Below are positions 21,738-33,207 of a stretch of DNA of 64,000 nt, one piece after another. The DNA is from Litsea cubeba. Taxonomy: Eukaryota > Streptophyta > Magnoliopsida > Laurales > Lauraceae. The translations under genes were made by a program, and so were the position numbers. How positions within the stretch are numbered: position 1 is the first letter of the stretch; each line of letters starts with the position of its first letter. The stretch is from the NCBI GenBank assembly GCA_012931725.1, contig WHSA01001115.1:917448-981447 (forward strand). The letters are read 5' to 3'. The notes under the pieces are model-generated. The model did not search any database, was not told the DNA's origin, and saw only the letters and a list, made by a program, of their open reading frames with translations.

Positions 21738-24700
21738 CTCTCAGATCACTCCATAGAACTCATGTTGCGCTCAAGGCCAAAGTGACTCAGGCATGGTCAG
21801 CGGACCCCATTCAAACTCAGCTGCGCTTGGCGTCTCAAGGAACGCCTCTCTCTCCGGGAACTCAGTAATGGGCTCACTACCTACAACACCAAGGTAAGGG
21901 AAAGTCGGATGTATAAGATCTTTCGAGAATAATATATATAAAACATAGAATGAATTCATCAAAATAGAATAAAGACGATAGCATGATTAAGAGATCAACA
22001 AAGATAGGGAAACTAGGCAACAATGCAGGAATAGAAATAATATGATGAATCTATGTAAATAGGAACCCTACAATCAGCCCATCCATCTATCAAAAGGCAC
22101 ATCCACACAGGTTAGTACTACGGGAAATTATGACGTTGTCCTCCTGTATTGCATGAGTTGCGGCGGGTATGCACGGGATCGTAGCCCGGCCAAAAAAAAG
22201 TTGCACGGAAAAAGCCGGCCGAAGCTTGTTACCCAAAAGCCATCCATGGTACCTAGTGTCATACATCTACCTAAAAAACCCCATCTATAGATGGCAAAGA
22301 GAATTAGCTCTTACCATAGGTAATTAGTCTGTGGCTAAGCTCTTCAGCCGAGTGGTGTATTGCCTGACTCATTGAATAACACAAAGGGCTGTTTCTAGCT
22401 AGGCTTCCCTTGCGTGAGCAAGGTTTACAATTCCAAACAAAGTGTCAATCCATCCAAAACCATCACCATCATCCATGTATGATATCATAACCATCTATGT
22501 ATCCATTCCATTGCAAATAATCCATCAAAGTATAACAATCCATTCCATTAGTCCATCAAAGTCCAAAGGTTCCACATCAAAGGGTATCCCATTCCATTAG
22601 GCCATTGAATAGCCCGTCTAGCCTCAAACACGGATAATCCATCTCCATCAACACATACAAGTTCTCCTTTGGGTAAACTCTTGGTGAAGGGCCTCATCAT
22701 CGTCATTATCCATACATAGTTATGCACACACAACCATCCATGAGAATAGAGATCAAAGGAAATACGGAAGCAATGCTTAAAGATCATTTCATCATATCTA
22801 TCAAAGAACGGTAAATAGGTAGCCAACCTAGGTCAAAGGTAAGCCATTCAACATAGTGATCAAATTACGGTTTCGGATGTTTAAGAATTGGTTCTTGGTG
22901 CTTTCATGGTAAATGACACCCAAAGGTCCTACGTTAACCACCTCTTTGGTCTAATTTACCTCCCATACCCTACTTTGAGTAAGCGATGGGTGGACCATCC
23001 ACACATCATATGGCCTCCATTTACAACCCATTAGAAGGGTGGAACCTAGGCTTATGGTCAGCTGTAGCCATGTTTCAATTAGTCGTGAGTGTACTGCGGT
23101 TGCTTCACGGTTAGCTGTGAGGTAACTGCTTCACAAATCCTGAAAATTGCACAGTACCGGAAAAGTAACCATGAGGGTATCAGGTGTACCATGGTTGGCC
23201 CCACGGCTAGCCATGGGTTCACCATGGTTAACCGTAAGGCGACCTTAGTACCTGAAATTGAAATTTCCACATTTCTTGGTAAGCAACTGTGGGACATTCA
23301 CGGTTACCTGATGGGATCTCACAGCTAGCCGTGAGTGATCCACGGCTAGCCGTGACTTCCAAAAAGTCACAGCTGATGATCCGAATTTCCTTCTAAACCA
23401 TTCCAATTCTCTTCCAAATCAATCCAAACACTTGAGATACATTGTTCAAATTACCTAGAACTAGTGCAACTCATCATCAAATGTGTTTCCAACATACGAT
23501 GGGGTCTCCATTCAAACAAAAGAGCTTATAAAACATGGATTTCTACATCAATCATCAGATTCCAATGTATTTCAATGTAGGAGTCAAAGAAAACACACAT
23601 GCATGCAATGGATCGTAGATATTGCACTTCCCTTGGGTCCAAGCTATGAGATCTCCCCTAAACCAAGCCCTCTGGCCAAGAAAAATTAAAATCTCACCAA
23701 AAACCCCAATCCTCCAAGATCTAATGTTGCTACACCCAATTCCGGGGAGAAACATGCATTAGGGCTGGAACTCAACAAGAAATCTCCTAGAGAAAACTAG
23801 AGATGGAGCTAGGGTTTAAAACTCACCGTGTTAGGGAGATAAGAGAGAGATCTATCAAGATATGAGATGAGATTTGAGAGAAGGGGCTGAAAATCCTTGT
23901 CTTTGATGAATTCACCACTGAAATCCACCTAGGGTTTGGGTTTCTTGCCCTAGAAGCTTTGGAAGATGTAAGGGGGATACAGAAAGAAGAGAGAGAAATG
24001 TGAGGGCAAGAAACAGAAATGTCATTGGATATTGAAAGGGAAAGGGCTGGGTTGGTTGAGTTGCAACTGAAGGTTAAATGACCAAAATGCCCTCAATTAA
24101 GTGTTGAGCAATAAAGGGGCGTCAAGGATATTTTTGGAAAAAAATCAAGGAGAGCATATTTTCTCCCAAGGACCCTAGAACCTATCAAACTACAACCAAG
24201 TGTCCGACTCCCTACGCTTTCTAAAACTCCAAAACACCCCCTTATACTCTCAAAATTATAAATAACCTTCTAAACTCCTAAACTAAGCCCAAAACCACTA
24301 TAAACTCCTATAATTAAGCATCTGATCCCTTTAAATACCCACAATCACACAAGCATGCAAAAATTAACAAACCTCCGTGTATGAGTACCACAGTTGGTCC
24401 TTCACCAAACCCTTTCATACACTGTTGGCCATGGGATTCTAACCCAACACCACAAGCAGTCAATACAAATCATAATAACAGCCATGGATTTAACCTTAGG
24501 GCATCATTACATCTCTAGATTAAGGCACTACATACTAGAATGTAGAAGAAAAGTTCCATAATCATAAGTAGAATGAGAAATCTACTCACCTTTTGTAGAA
24601 TACAGTTGCTCTTGCAAGACTACAACTCAAAAATTGGTGCTTCAACTGGCTGGTTCTTCTCTTTCCCTTTGAGCTTTCTGTAGAATACCAGTTGCTAAGA

Positions 24701-25257
24701 AGACTACGAGAAAGAAGAGGTCATATGTGAGAGATGCTTCAGGGGGTGACATCTATAATTAAAGATGAGTTCTCCTTGCCTCTTTTCAGTCAAACTCCAA
24801 CTAAGAAGGGCCACTTTCCTTATTCGAATTCCACAAAGAGGGTCCTACTGATTTGTTTGGGAATCCCTTTCTATTTCTCATTCAAACTAGTTTTTTTTTT
24901 CCTATTTCGATATGCATCCTTAATATAATATGCGCAGGTTCTTTTTTTGGGGTTTTGGGGGTGTCGAGTACATGTTGCTACTAAGAAACTGGGCCCCCTT
25001 CTTTCTTGTTTTAAAGACTTGCTAACTGCAACTCATGGGTCCAATCCAAAGTCAAACTCCTTAACATCTTATTTCTATCAACTTAAGTCCAATGGGTCCT
25101 GCCACCCACTTATCTAATTCTACTGGAGATAAACAAGTGAATTCATTAATCTAAACAAATACATAAAATAGCATCTTATTATGTGAAAATCCCAAAGTAG
25201 AGAATCAAATTAATTAAGCACAAAATTCAACCCCTTATCCAAACCTAGGATATTACA
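21738..25257. repeat. long LTR-like non-coding segment
   Basis: No gene. The right end (ccaaacctaggatattaca) resembles the end of the segment at 37427-40160 (ctggggtattaca), and both carry similar internal blocks (aatctactcaccttttgtag versus gaatctctactcacctcg). I infer part of a long LTR of a Gypsy-type element whose left edge was lost next to Copia C. It holds palindromic motifs at 23045-23355. Confidence 0.4.
23045..23355. repeat. cluster of CACGGCTAGCCGTG-like palindromes
   Basis: At least six variants of a 14-bp dyad occur: near 23053, 23105-23120, 23201-23216, 23222-23235, 23319-23334 and 23341-23354. The last, CACGGCTAGCCGTG, is a perfect palindrome. Others differ by one to three bases (cacggttagctgtg, ccacggctagccatgg). 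Confidence 0.75.
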
Positions 25258-25558
25258 ATTATGTTCCTTGGACATCGGAAGCTCATAGGATTTATATGAC
25301 ACCTGAGTTGGAACCATGTGGAGGGATTATTCTACTTTTAATGCTAGAACATGTGTTACATATTTAAATATTCCTGTTAAATACGTAGAGGGATTTATAT
25401 GATTCCTTAGGCTTAGTGTTAAATGTTATTTCATATATGTAATAACAGAAGATTTCTGATCTTTGCTAACCTTGATTGGTTGCATTATATATATATCATA
25501 ATTGGAAGTGCAAGTTCTTGTTACTCATGGTACTAATTGTAACGGAAACTTTTTCCAG

Positions 25559-25757
25559 GGACTGGTTAAACAGAAAACTCACGTTGATCATCCTAATGTT
25601 TTGTCCGTGCCTCAAGATACATCTAACTCACATGCTTCTCGTTGTCAAGAAAAAATTAAAGATGGTAAAGGTGATGATGAGCCCTGCCCAATTTGTCATG
25701 AAAAACTCAACGACCAAAATATGGTGTTTCAATGTGGGCATATTACATGCTGTAAAT
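25559..25757 (+). CDS. SHPRH: SHPRH-like exon, first part of RING-HC finger
   Basis: The acceptor is ttttccag, ending at 25558, and the donor is gtaagt at 25758. It has 66 codons plus one base. After a variable acidic and basic linker the RING starts with CPIC (exon residues 43-46), then 12 residues, CGH (59-61) and C64. The sixth zinc ligand, Cys67, has its codon split: T lies in this exon and GT at the start of the next one. RING fingers of this C3HC4 type bind two zincs and recruit a ubiquitin-loaded E2. The intron inside the finger is 15.8 kb. Confidence 0.93.
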
Positions 25758-27409
25758 GTAAGTAAGAATGCTTTCACCTTCATAATGTTCATTCAATGCC
25801 CATTTATCAAATGCTTCCAAAGTATAATCTGCATGCATATGGAGTCCTGCATTTTCCTACCTGAAGCACTGGATCTGAATAATTAATAAATGCTTATTTT
25901 AGGAAAAATCTAAGAAAAGAAAACTTCTTATAAAGGAGAACAGAGTTTCAAATTGAAACTCATTGGATGTATGCATGGCATTATTAAATTGTTCTCGACA
26001 GTTGCAATTTTCTTGTGCATAAATTGTAGCTTCGAAATCATTCAAACTATGGATATGAAAATATCATGAGAATTTGTTAATGCTGCAGTCATTGTTTCCT
26101 ATTTCTGTCTGATACTCATATTTATCACTGCATTACAAAACTTTTCTATGCTGATAAGAAAATTACAATGGCCAAATTCATACGAAGTCGATCCATTAAT
26201 ATTGGTGATGGATACCTAAACACTCTTGCATACATATTTTTTCCCTGTCATTGGCAATAGAACCCCAATCTTCTTCTCTATCTTCTTCTTTAGTCATTTT
26301 TTTTTCTACTTAATTTTGTTGTGGATTAAAAGGTTTCAACTTGGCATCAGTTCAAATGATCCAACAATCCTCCTCTTCATTTTTGTTACCCTTTTAAAAC
26401 AAAAATCATCCATATCAATCCCTAAAACCTACGAGAACCAAGTCCAAAACATCTTCAACTAATTACTCTATAATCTCTCATGCTTTCCTATTAAAACTGT
26501 GAACCACAAATCTCGCCTCTAAAAATCAAAGGTAATTTTATACCTGAGATTTCTCCAATTTTTTCTCTTCGAACCCCCAAAACCCTTGCCAATTTGACCT
26601 ATTCATACCCAATTGGTACCTAATCGATGCCCACTTAGTCTAAAAGTAAACCCTAATAGTTTACTTTACTAAGCAAGATCTTTCTTTCAATAAACTGTAA
26701 AGAAGGAGCCAAAGTGTAAGTTTTTGGGTTTTAACCCATTTTAGTAGGGGGGGGGGGGGGGGGGGGGACAGCTCCTTACGTGCTGATGCCAGCACCTAAG
26801 CACAAAACCTTGTAGGAAACCAACAGCCGTATTGAAACACCCAAGGGTTCGCGGAATGGGAAGAGACACCCGTAGTTCTTTTAGATAATAGATCTGGTAG
26901 ATAGAAAGGTCCAATTGAAACACGCTGGCTTTGTTGGATGGTCAGAACTACTTTAACACCCGCAGATCTGTCAATCTCAATTGAAATCTCCACCTACAGA
27001 TTTTGTATAGTTTCTAGTGAATCAATTGCAGTTATCTTTATCAAACTTCTCTCTTTTCATTCGGGCTTCAGTCAGAGACAACTGATGTATTGGGGTTATT
27101 ATGCTTTCAGAGACGACCAACTACTCTTCGCTTTTTGTTACCAGCTCTTATTTCTAGGACAGTTTTTGTCTGATCTTAACACATCAGACTTGCTGGTTCT
27201 TCTGCCCATCTAGTGAAGATGAGAGGTCTTTCTTTCCCTCTTCTTGGATAGATGGAAGCTTCGCCTCTTGTTTGAAGTTTTCCAATCCTATCACAGGCAT
27301 ACGACAGTCCTTGGTTATGCTTGGACTGTGAGGATCTTACATGAAGGATCATTTCTTCACAATCACAGTCCCTTGAGGGCTGTGTTGATCGGATAGATTT
27401 GATTTTAGC
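25758..27409 (+). other. SHPRH intron 6, left part
   Basis: It begins with a strong donor, gtaagt. AT-rich, no gene seen. A run of 19 G lies at 26749-26767. Confidence 0.6.
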
Positions 27410-28000
27410 TTGGTGGATTTTCCATTTGTCATTCTTGGCATCATCTTCAAGTTAACAGTCCTGAAAAACAGTTGTTACAGCAGGCCCATTGCAAAAGGGG
27501 TTTGGCAGTTAGGTATCCTTGAACCCATGAATGTGTCAGAATGCTTATTTGATGATAGGAGATCGACAACTGGGTATTGTTCCCTAGTTCCATGGAAGAA
27601 TGAAAACATGCATGGTGTAGTTCAGTCAAGTGTGGAGGCTCAGTTTCGAGCAATGTCTCTTGCATTTTGTGAACTGTTGGGGCTATATAATCTTTTGATA
27701 AATTCAAGGATGGCGGTATCTTTTCTTACAAGGCTTCATTGTTACAATATAATGGCCATTCGTATCTCTTCTAATCAAGTTTATCACGAGCATGTGAAAC
27801 GTCATCATCATGAGCAAGCAAAACACATTGAGGTTAATTGACATATTGTTGGATAAAGTGCTTTTTTCAAATGTTTGTAACAAGTTGCGGGCTTCTTGAC
27901 CAAATAGATAACTAAAGGTCATCTTTAGCATACATGTGGCAAGTTAAGCATGGTTGTTATCCATCCACCAGCTTGAGGCGGAGTGCAACACATCTATATT
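27410..28000 (+). pseudogene. Copia RNase H remnant
   Basis: An old + strand Copia fragment. Recognisable are FDDRRSTTGYCSLVPW, QSSVEAQFRAMSLAFCELL and EQAKHIEVN, which correspond to the RNase H block (RRSTTGYC, SSTEAEYRAM, ERTKHIEVD). Downstream is a polypurine-like cttgaggcggag near 27971. Many stops and frameshifts; no LTR can be defined. Confidence 0.75.
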
Positions 28001-28062
28001 TATTCAAGTACTTGGGAGTTTTTTTAATTGTGTTATATAAATGGGGGTGTTATGTAATTCTC

Positions 28063-28097
<35 letters not shown>

Positions 28098-28098
28098 T
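28063..28098 (+). repeat. (TTA)n microsatellite
   Basis: About eleven TTA/ATT units, then ttatttatt. Confidence 0.9.
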
Positions 28099-28606
28099 AT
28101 TTATTGATGCTGACGATGATGAATACAACATTGATTGCACAATGCATGTGTGTGTATGCATATTTTCTACTTTCTATCCTTGTATATTATCTATCATCCC
28201 TGTCTTAACATCATCAAACAATCACAAAACGACTTAAAGTTTCCTTTATCAACACCACAGTTTTCAGCATCCAGGTTGTCATCTTGAGGTATTCGAGTTG
28301 ATGGCAATGCTTAAAGAACTTCACCACATGACAATCATAGCCACATGATATTAGCTTGCAAGTGGATGGATAAATATTTAATAAATTCAACTTTCCATTT
28401 TGTACTACAATAGTTCAACCATGAAAATGGTTTTGATTGATGAAATGAGAAGTTTGTCCCTTGCCCATTCATAGGAGATCCCACTAGATGAATGATCTGG
28501 ATCGTTAGGTTCCGGCTATATTAATTCTTTGCTACAATGAAAATTTTACATGGGAATTAATGTAATAGTGTCATAGCATACTATGATTATCATATGTTGG
28601 ATCATT

Positions 28607-28930
28607 TTTTTATTTATTTTTTTGATAAATGATAAAATTTATTCCACCAGAAACCAGAAAAAAAAAAAAAGACAACAAAAGCTACAACGAACAAGGGAAA
28701 AACACTAGAAATTATACATCAAAAGAAATATAAGTGCGAAGAACTCCTTCCTAGCTTGGCCATCCGCCATAGAATTAGCCTCTCTTAATATATGATGAAA
28801 AGAAGCACCCAACACACATGAAATATCTTGCACCTCCTCCACTCAATCTGATAGCCTCCAAGGATGAATAGCTCTTCCAAAACCCCATTGGATAGAAGAA
28901 AAATAATCACCTTCAAGGATAGGATTAAGA
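28607..28930 (-). mobile_element. 5'-truncated L1 LINE copy with target duplication
   Basis: ATCATATGTTGGATCATT (18 bp) occurs at 28589-28606 and 28931-28948. The 324-bp insert begins with a T-rich tail on the + strand, so the LINE lies on the minus strand. Its coding remnant ends HHILREANSMADGQARKE followed by a stop, matching the C-terminal RNase H domain of plant L1 ORF2. A clean, textbook short insertion. Confidence 0.88.
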
Positions 28931-29230
28931 ATCATATGTTGGATCATTAGAGCAAAACTGTCATTCTATGGTGCATCAAGAAAATGTTTCATTGTAGTAT
29001 GATTAAGAATGAAGGAGCAACTTGTCAGTGGGCCTTGACTGCACTCTTCCATGACATGAGTGTCACGGCTCGACCCTTGTATCTGGTCAAATCCGCGGGC
29101 CGGACCGCGTGGATGTTTATATTGTAATTGGAGTGAATAGTTAGGCGCAGGGGGACCACACTGTTAGTTGGGTCAAATTGCTCATTCTATTATATAATAG
29201 CATGAATTTCCTTCCAACAGACATGAATAG

Positions 29231-30315
29231 TGCTCGCTCAAAAGCGAGGATTTCAAAAATAAATAAAACCTAGCTACTATCTCTACCCGTGAGAATAGTG
29301 ATGTTAGCCGGGTGTCGTATCCACTGGGACAAAAAGGCTAAGTTGCATTGTTTTCGAGATCAATTCCTAACTTAATTCCAAGGAAGAAAGAAAATTTGGT
29401 TTGGGGTTTTGGTTCCTAAATTATCTAAATGAGAATGGACTTTGCTTCAATGAAAGGAAGGTATTAGGGTATGAATCCACCCTAGCCTTGTACAATGGCA
29501 AGTGAATACCTAGGGTTTCAATATCAATGCTTCAAAGACCCATTTTGGCTACAAGCCTCCATGGAGTCACCAAGTGGATCATGTGGTTTTGATTTGGGCA
29601 TAAGTGCATAACCTATCTCTAGGGCATAGATTATCTTGGACCTAAACATCACATACATTCAAGCACCATTACATGAATAGCATTCAAGACTACAAGAATT
29701 GAACACTAAAGCTAGATATAACATTAAATGATAAAACCCATAAATGGGTAGCATTCACATCATGTAATCAAAACATTTCAAGCAAAACCCTAGAACTTAT
29801 ACATTGCCAAAGTACTTGACTCGGGCTTCATCATAACCCTAAGATAGAGAGTTAGTTACACTTGGTGGGAGATAAAGCCTCCATTGATGCTCCTTGGAAT
29901 GCTTCAATGCTACCCTAAACCCAGCCTCCGGTTGCCTTCTCCAATCTTTCGATAACCCTCAAACTCGTTTTTGGGGTTCCTTGTATATCTCTCTCAAATT
30001 CTCCTCCAAACCGCATAACAAAACGGATTCACCCCGTAATCGGCATCCATACGCCACTGTGCCGGCGTCTGGACACCAGCAATCATAACCCTAAGATTGG
30101 CGTCCGGACGCCACTGTGCCGGCGTCCGAACGCCAGCAGCGAGTGTTGCCCAGCTTGCTCTAGGTTAAGGCCATGTCCCTCCAATTATCTCAAACTTTAC
30201 TCCCTTTACCTAAAACACCTGCAAATATGAAAATTTTACAACACATGTAGTATCATCCCAAGACACAATAAAGACGCCATTTAAGGGCCTAAATAATACG
30301 TTTAGGTGCTTATCA
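29231..30315. repeat. probable solo LTR of an Athila-like Gypsy
   Basis: It starts TGCTCGCTCAAAAGCG and ends gtgcttatca. The end is shared with the Athila LTRs at 43809 and 58118, and tcgtatccactgggac resembles their gtcgatcccacgaagac. Flanks are AATAG (29226-29230) and AATAC (30316-30320), a 5-bp duplication with one mismatch. No internal domain. It includes GGCGTCCGGACGCC palindromic units. Confidence 0.62.
30041..30136. repeat. GGCGTCCGGACGCC-type dyads, two units
   Basis: Two diverged copies of a unit of the form ggc-tcc--acgccactgtgc followed by cggcgtc-g-ac-ccagc lie at 30041-30080 and 30098-30137. The perfect 14-bp palindrome GGCGTCCGGACGCC is at 30099-30112. Confidence 0.75.
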
Positions 30316-30701
30316 AATACTTAAGTACCAAATGAATAAAAGAGCATGCAAAAATAACAGTATTCATTAGAATGTTAAAGTTTATATGGTATCCAAAATT
30401 ATTATTTACAAATATGGCTACACCAAAAAGATAAGTCATTCTTCAAAATGAGAGATACAAAATGAAAACTATTCTTAAAATGAAGTTATTTCCCATAAGA
30501 GGTTATCTCTCAAATGCATGATGCAGCACCATGCCTAAGCGATGCCTAGAAGACATGATCGACATTCCGTTCCTTTATCCCCTACGGGGTCTCCTCGGCC
30601 ACTGTAGCCTCCTTGAAATTTGAGGATGATTTGTCACCTACACGGCAAGCATTGTCAGACTATAAAAAATATAGCCTCAAAAGTAAACAATATGATTTGC
30701 A

Positions 30702-33207
30702 TTGAAGGAGAGTGGTTTGGAACTTGTCAAACCAGGCTTGGGGTGCCTGTTTAAGACCATATAAGGAGCGTCATAAACGAGTGACATCGGTCTTGGAAGA
30801 AGGAAATCCTTTAGGGAGACGCATGTAGACTTCCTCTTTAAGATCCCCATGAAGAAATGCATTCTTCACATCCATCTGATACAGGGGCCACGACTGAGAG
30901 GCAGCTATCACAAGAACTGTGCATACAGTCGTCATTTTGGCCACCGGAGCAGAAGTCTCCTCAGAGTCAATACCATACTCTTGCCTGTTTCCAAGTGCAA
31001 CCAGACGGGCTTTGTACCGATCCAAGGATCTATCAGACTTCAATTTCACCGAGTATACCCATTTGCATCCAATGGGTTTGATAGATGGACAGGTAACAAC
31101 GTCCCATGTATGATTTGTTTGAAGAGCAATAAGTTCTTCCTGCATAGCCTGAATTCAATAATCATGTTGTATTGCCTGAGAGTATGAGTTAGGGATAGAA
31201 ACAGATGACAAAGTGGTTAATAATGAAGCATGAGTAAAGCCATAACGATCAGGTGGCTTTATGTGGCGAGTGGATCGGCGAAGAACAAGAGGCTCCGGAG
31301 GTGGATCACGTGCAGGGATGGTAGGCGTAATGGGAGACCCAAAAGGCAGGATCATTTGTAACCTTTTGTCTTTCATACATAAAATTCAGCTTAAAATGAG
31401 TAACAGGTGGAGGCACATTGCATTTGAAAAGGGTGGTAAAAAAGATAAAGAGAGCATCATTTGAATTACCATGCCTTGGAAAGAAATATTGATTTTCAAA
31501 AAACACGACATTGCGAGACACCCGAATTCTTTTGGCTGTAGAATCATAACATAGATAACCTTTTTTATTAAGAGCATAACCAAGAAAGGCACATATGGAG
31601 GACCTTGCTATTAACTTAGTGCACTCATTGGGAGGGAGAAGAACAAAACACACACCCGAAAGGACGAAGATGATCATAGAGGATGTTTTTGAAAAGGTCT
31701 AAAAAAAAAAGCCGTCTGGTTGTCTAATCTAGAGGAAGGTAAACGGTTTATTACATGCACAGCTGTTGAGAGTGCTTCGGGCCAAAACCTAGTAGGAACA
31801 GAAGATGCTAACAAAAGGGAACGAGCAATATCTAAGAGATGTCGGTTTTTCCGTTCAGACACACCATTTTGTTTGGGGGAGGGGGGGGGGGGTGTAAGGA
31901 CAAGATCGCTAGGAGATAATGCCTTTGGATTGCAAGAATGTATGAAAGTCCTTAGAAACATACTCCCCCCCGAATTAGACCTAAGAATTTTAATGGTAGT
32001 GGAAAATTGATTCTCAACATACGACAAGAAACTTTTAAAACTGAGAAAACACAAGACTTAGAATGCAAAAAATAAATCCAAGTAAAACGACTATAATCAT
32101 CAATGAATGTAACAAAGTATTTATAATGAGAATGAGAGATAATAGGTGCAATACCCCAGACATCACTATGAACAATATCAAAACATTTCATGGCTAAAGA
32201 ATCATGAAGAGGAAAAGGAAGGGTTTTCCCTTTCCTATCTTGCAGCTATCACAATTAAAAGAAACATCGTTAAAAGAAACTTTATCATTAATCAAACCAG
32301 AATTTAATAAAAACATCAAAGTTTTGGAATTAGGATGTCCTAAACGATTATGCCACAACTGGCATTTATTATGACTAAAATGAGAGAACAAAGCAGACTC
32401 CGAAGGGAGCCTTTCTTGTCTCCCTTTGAAATCTGGAGAGGAAACAGTCGACCCTGCTTAGGGCCCGTCGCTAGCACCTTCCCCGATACTTGATCCTGCA
32501 CAACACAACCAGAGCAAGAAAAAAGGAGGGAACAATTACTATCAACAAGTTAACCAATGGATAACAAATTTGTGGTTAAGCGAGGCGAAAGAAAAACATT
32601 ATGTAAGAGTAAGGAGTAAGGAACCTGGCCAACAGCGGTAATGGGAACATTGCCACCATCAGCAGTATTAATGCTGAGGTCTCCATCATACTCCTTAATA
32701 TGAGTCATAATGGCAGGAGAGTCATATGATTGGAGGCCCCTGAATCAATATACAAGGTGGATACTGAAGATGTTGGTTTAGTTGACAGGCCAAGTGCAGA
32801 GAAAGCATTTATGATCATTTGTTGGACCATCTCGGAGTAAGGGTAGAAGAAGAAATGGCAGCAGGTGGTGCAGACTTGACTGTTGAAGTAGGTTCAGGAA
32901 GATGTGCAGAATATGCTCTCTGTTGCTGTGGCCTATTCTAAGGTCGCGTCCGGCATTGTGGAAGAACATGACCTTTGGTTTTGCAGTAGGAACAAAACTT
33001 CTGGTCGCACTGAGTAGAAACATGTCCGAGTTTGTGGCAGCAAAAACATTTGACCTTGCTCATGTCTCGTGCTTGAGGCTTACCCCGGGCTATATAAGCA
33101 ACATCGATAGGAGCAACAGGGGCATTCTGTGCAAGTGTTGTCTGAGTCACCGAGCGTTGTTCCTCTCTAAAGAGTTCGCCCAAACATGATTTGAGTATGG
33201 GTGTTTG
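30702..33207 (-). pseudogene. Copia fragment D (gag end to RT start)
   Basis: It is in the Copia B family, antisense to SHPRH. Minus-strand order: EEQRSVTQTTLAQ and two zinc knuckles (CFCCHKLGHVSTQC, CSYCKTKGHVLPQC), protease/GPI (IDSGA region near 32740, LWHNRLGHPNSKTLM), integrase (IVHSDVWGIAP, FIDDYSRFTWIYFL, NGVSERKNRHLLD), and RT start (CKWVYSVKLKSDRSLDRYKA, MDVKNAFLHGDLKEEVYM). Homology to Copia B stops near 30702 within RT. Both LTRs are absent and there are many frameshifts. The right edge joins Gypsy fragment E. Confidence 0.88.

Noticed and set aside
23045..23355. CRISPR-like array.
   Set aside because: Dyads are irregularly spaced, imperfect, in a plant nuclear repeat, with no cas genes.
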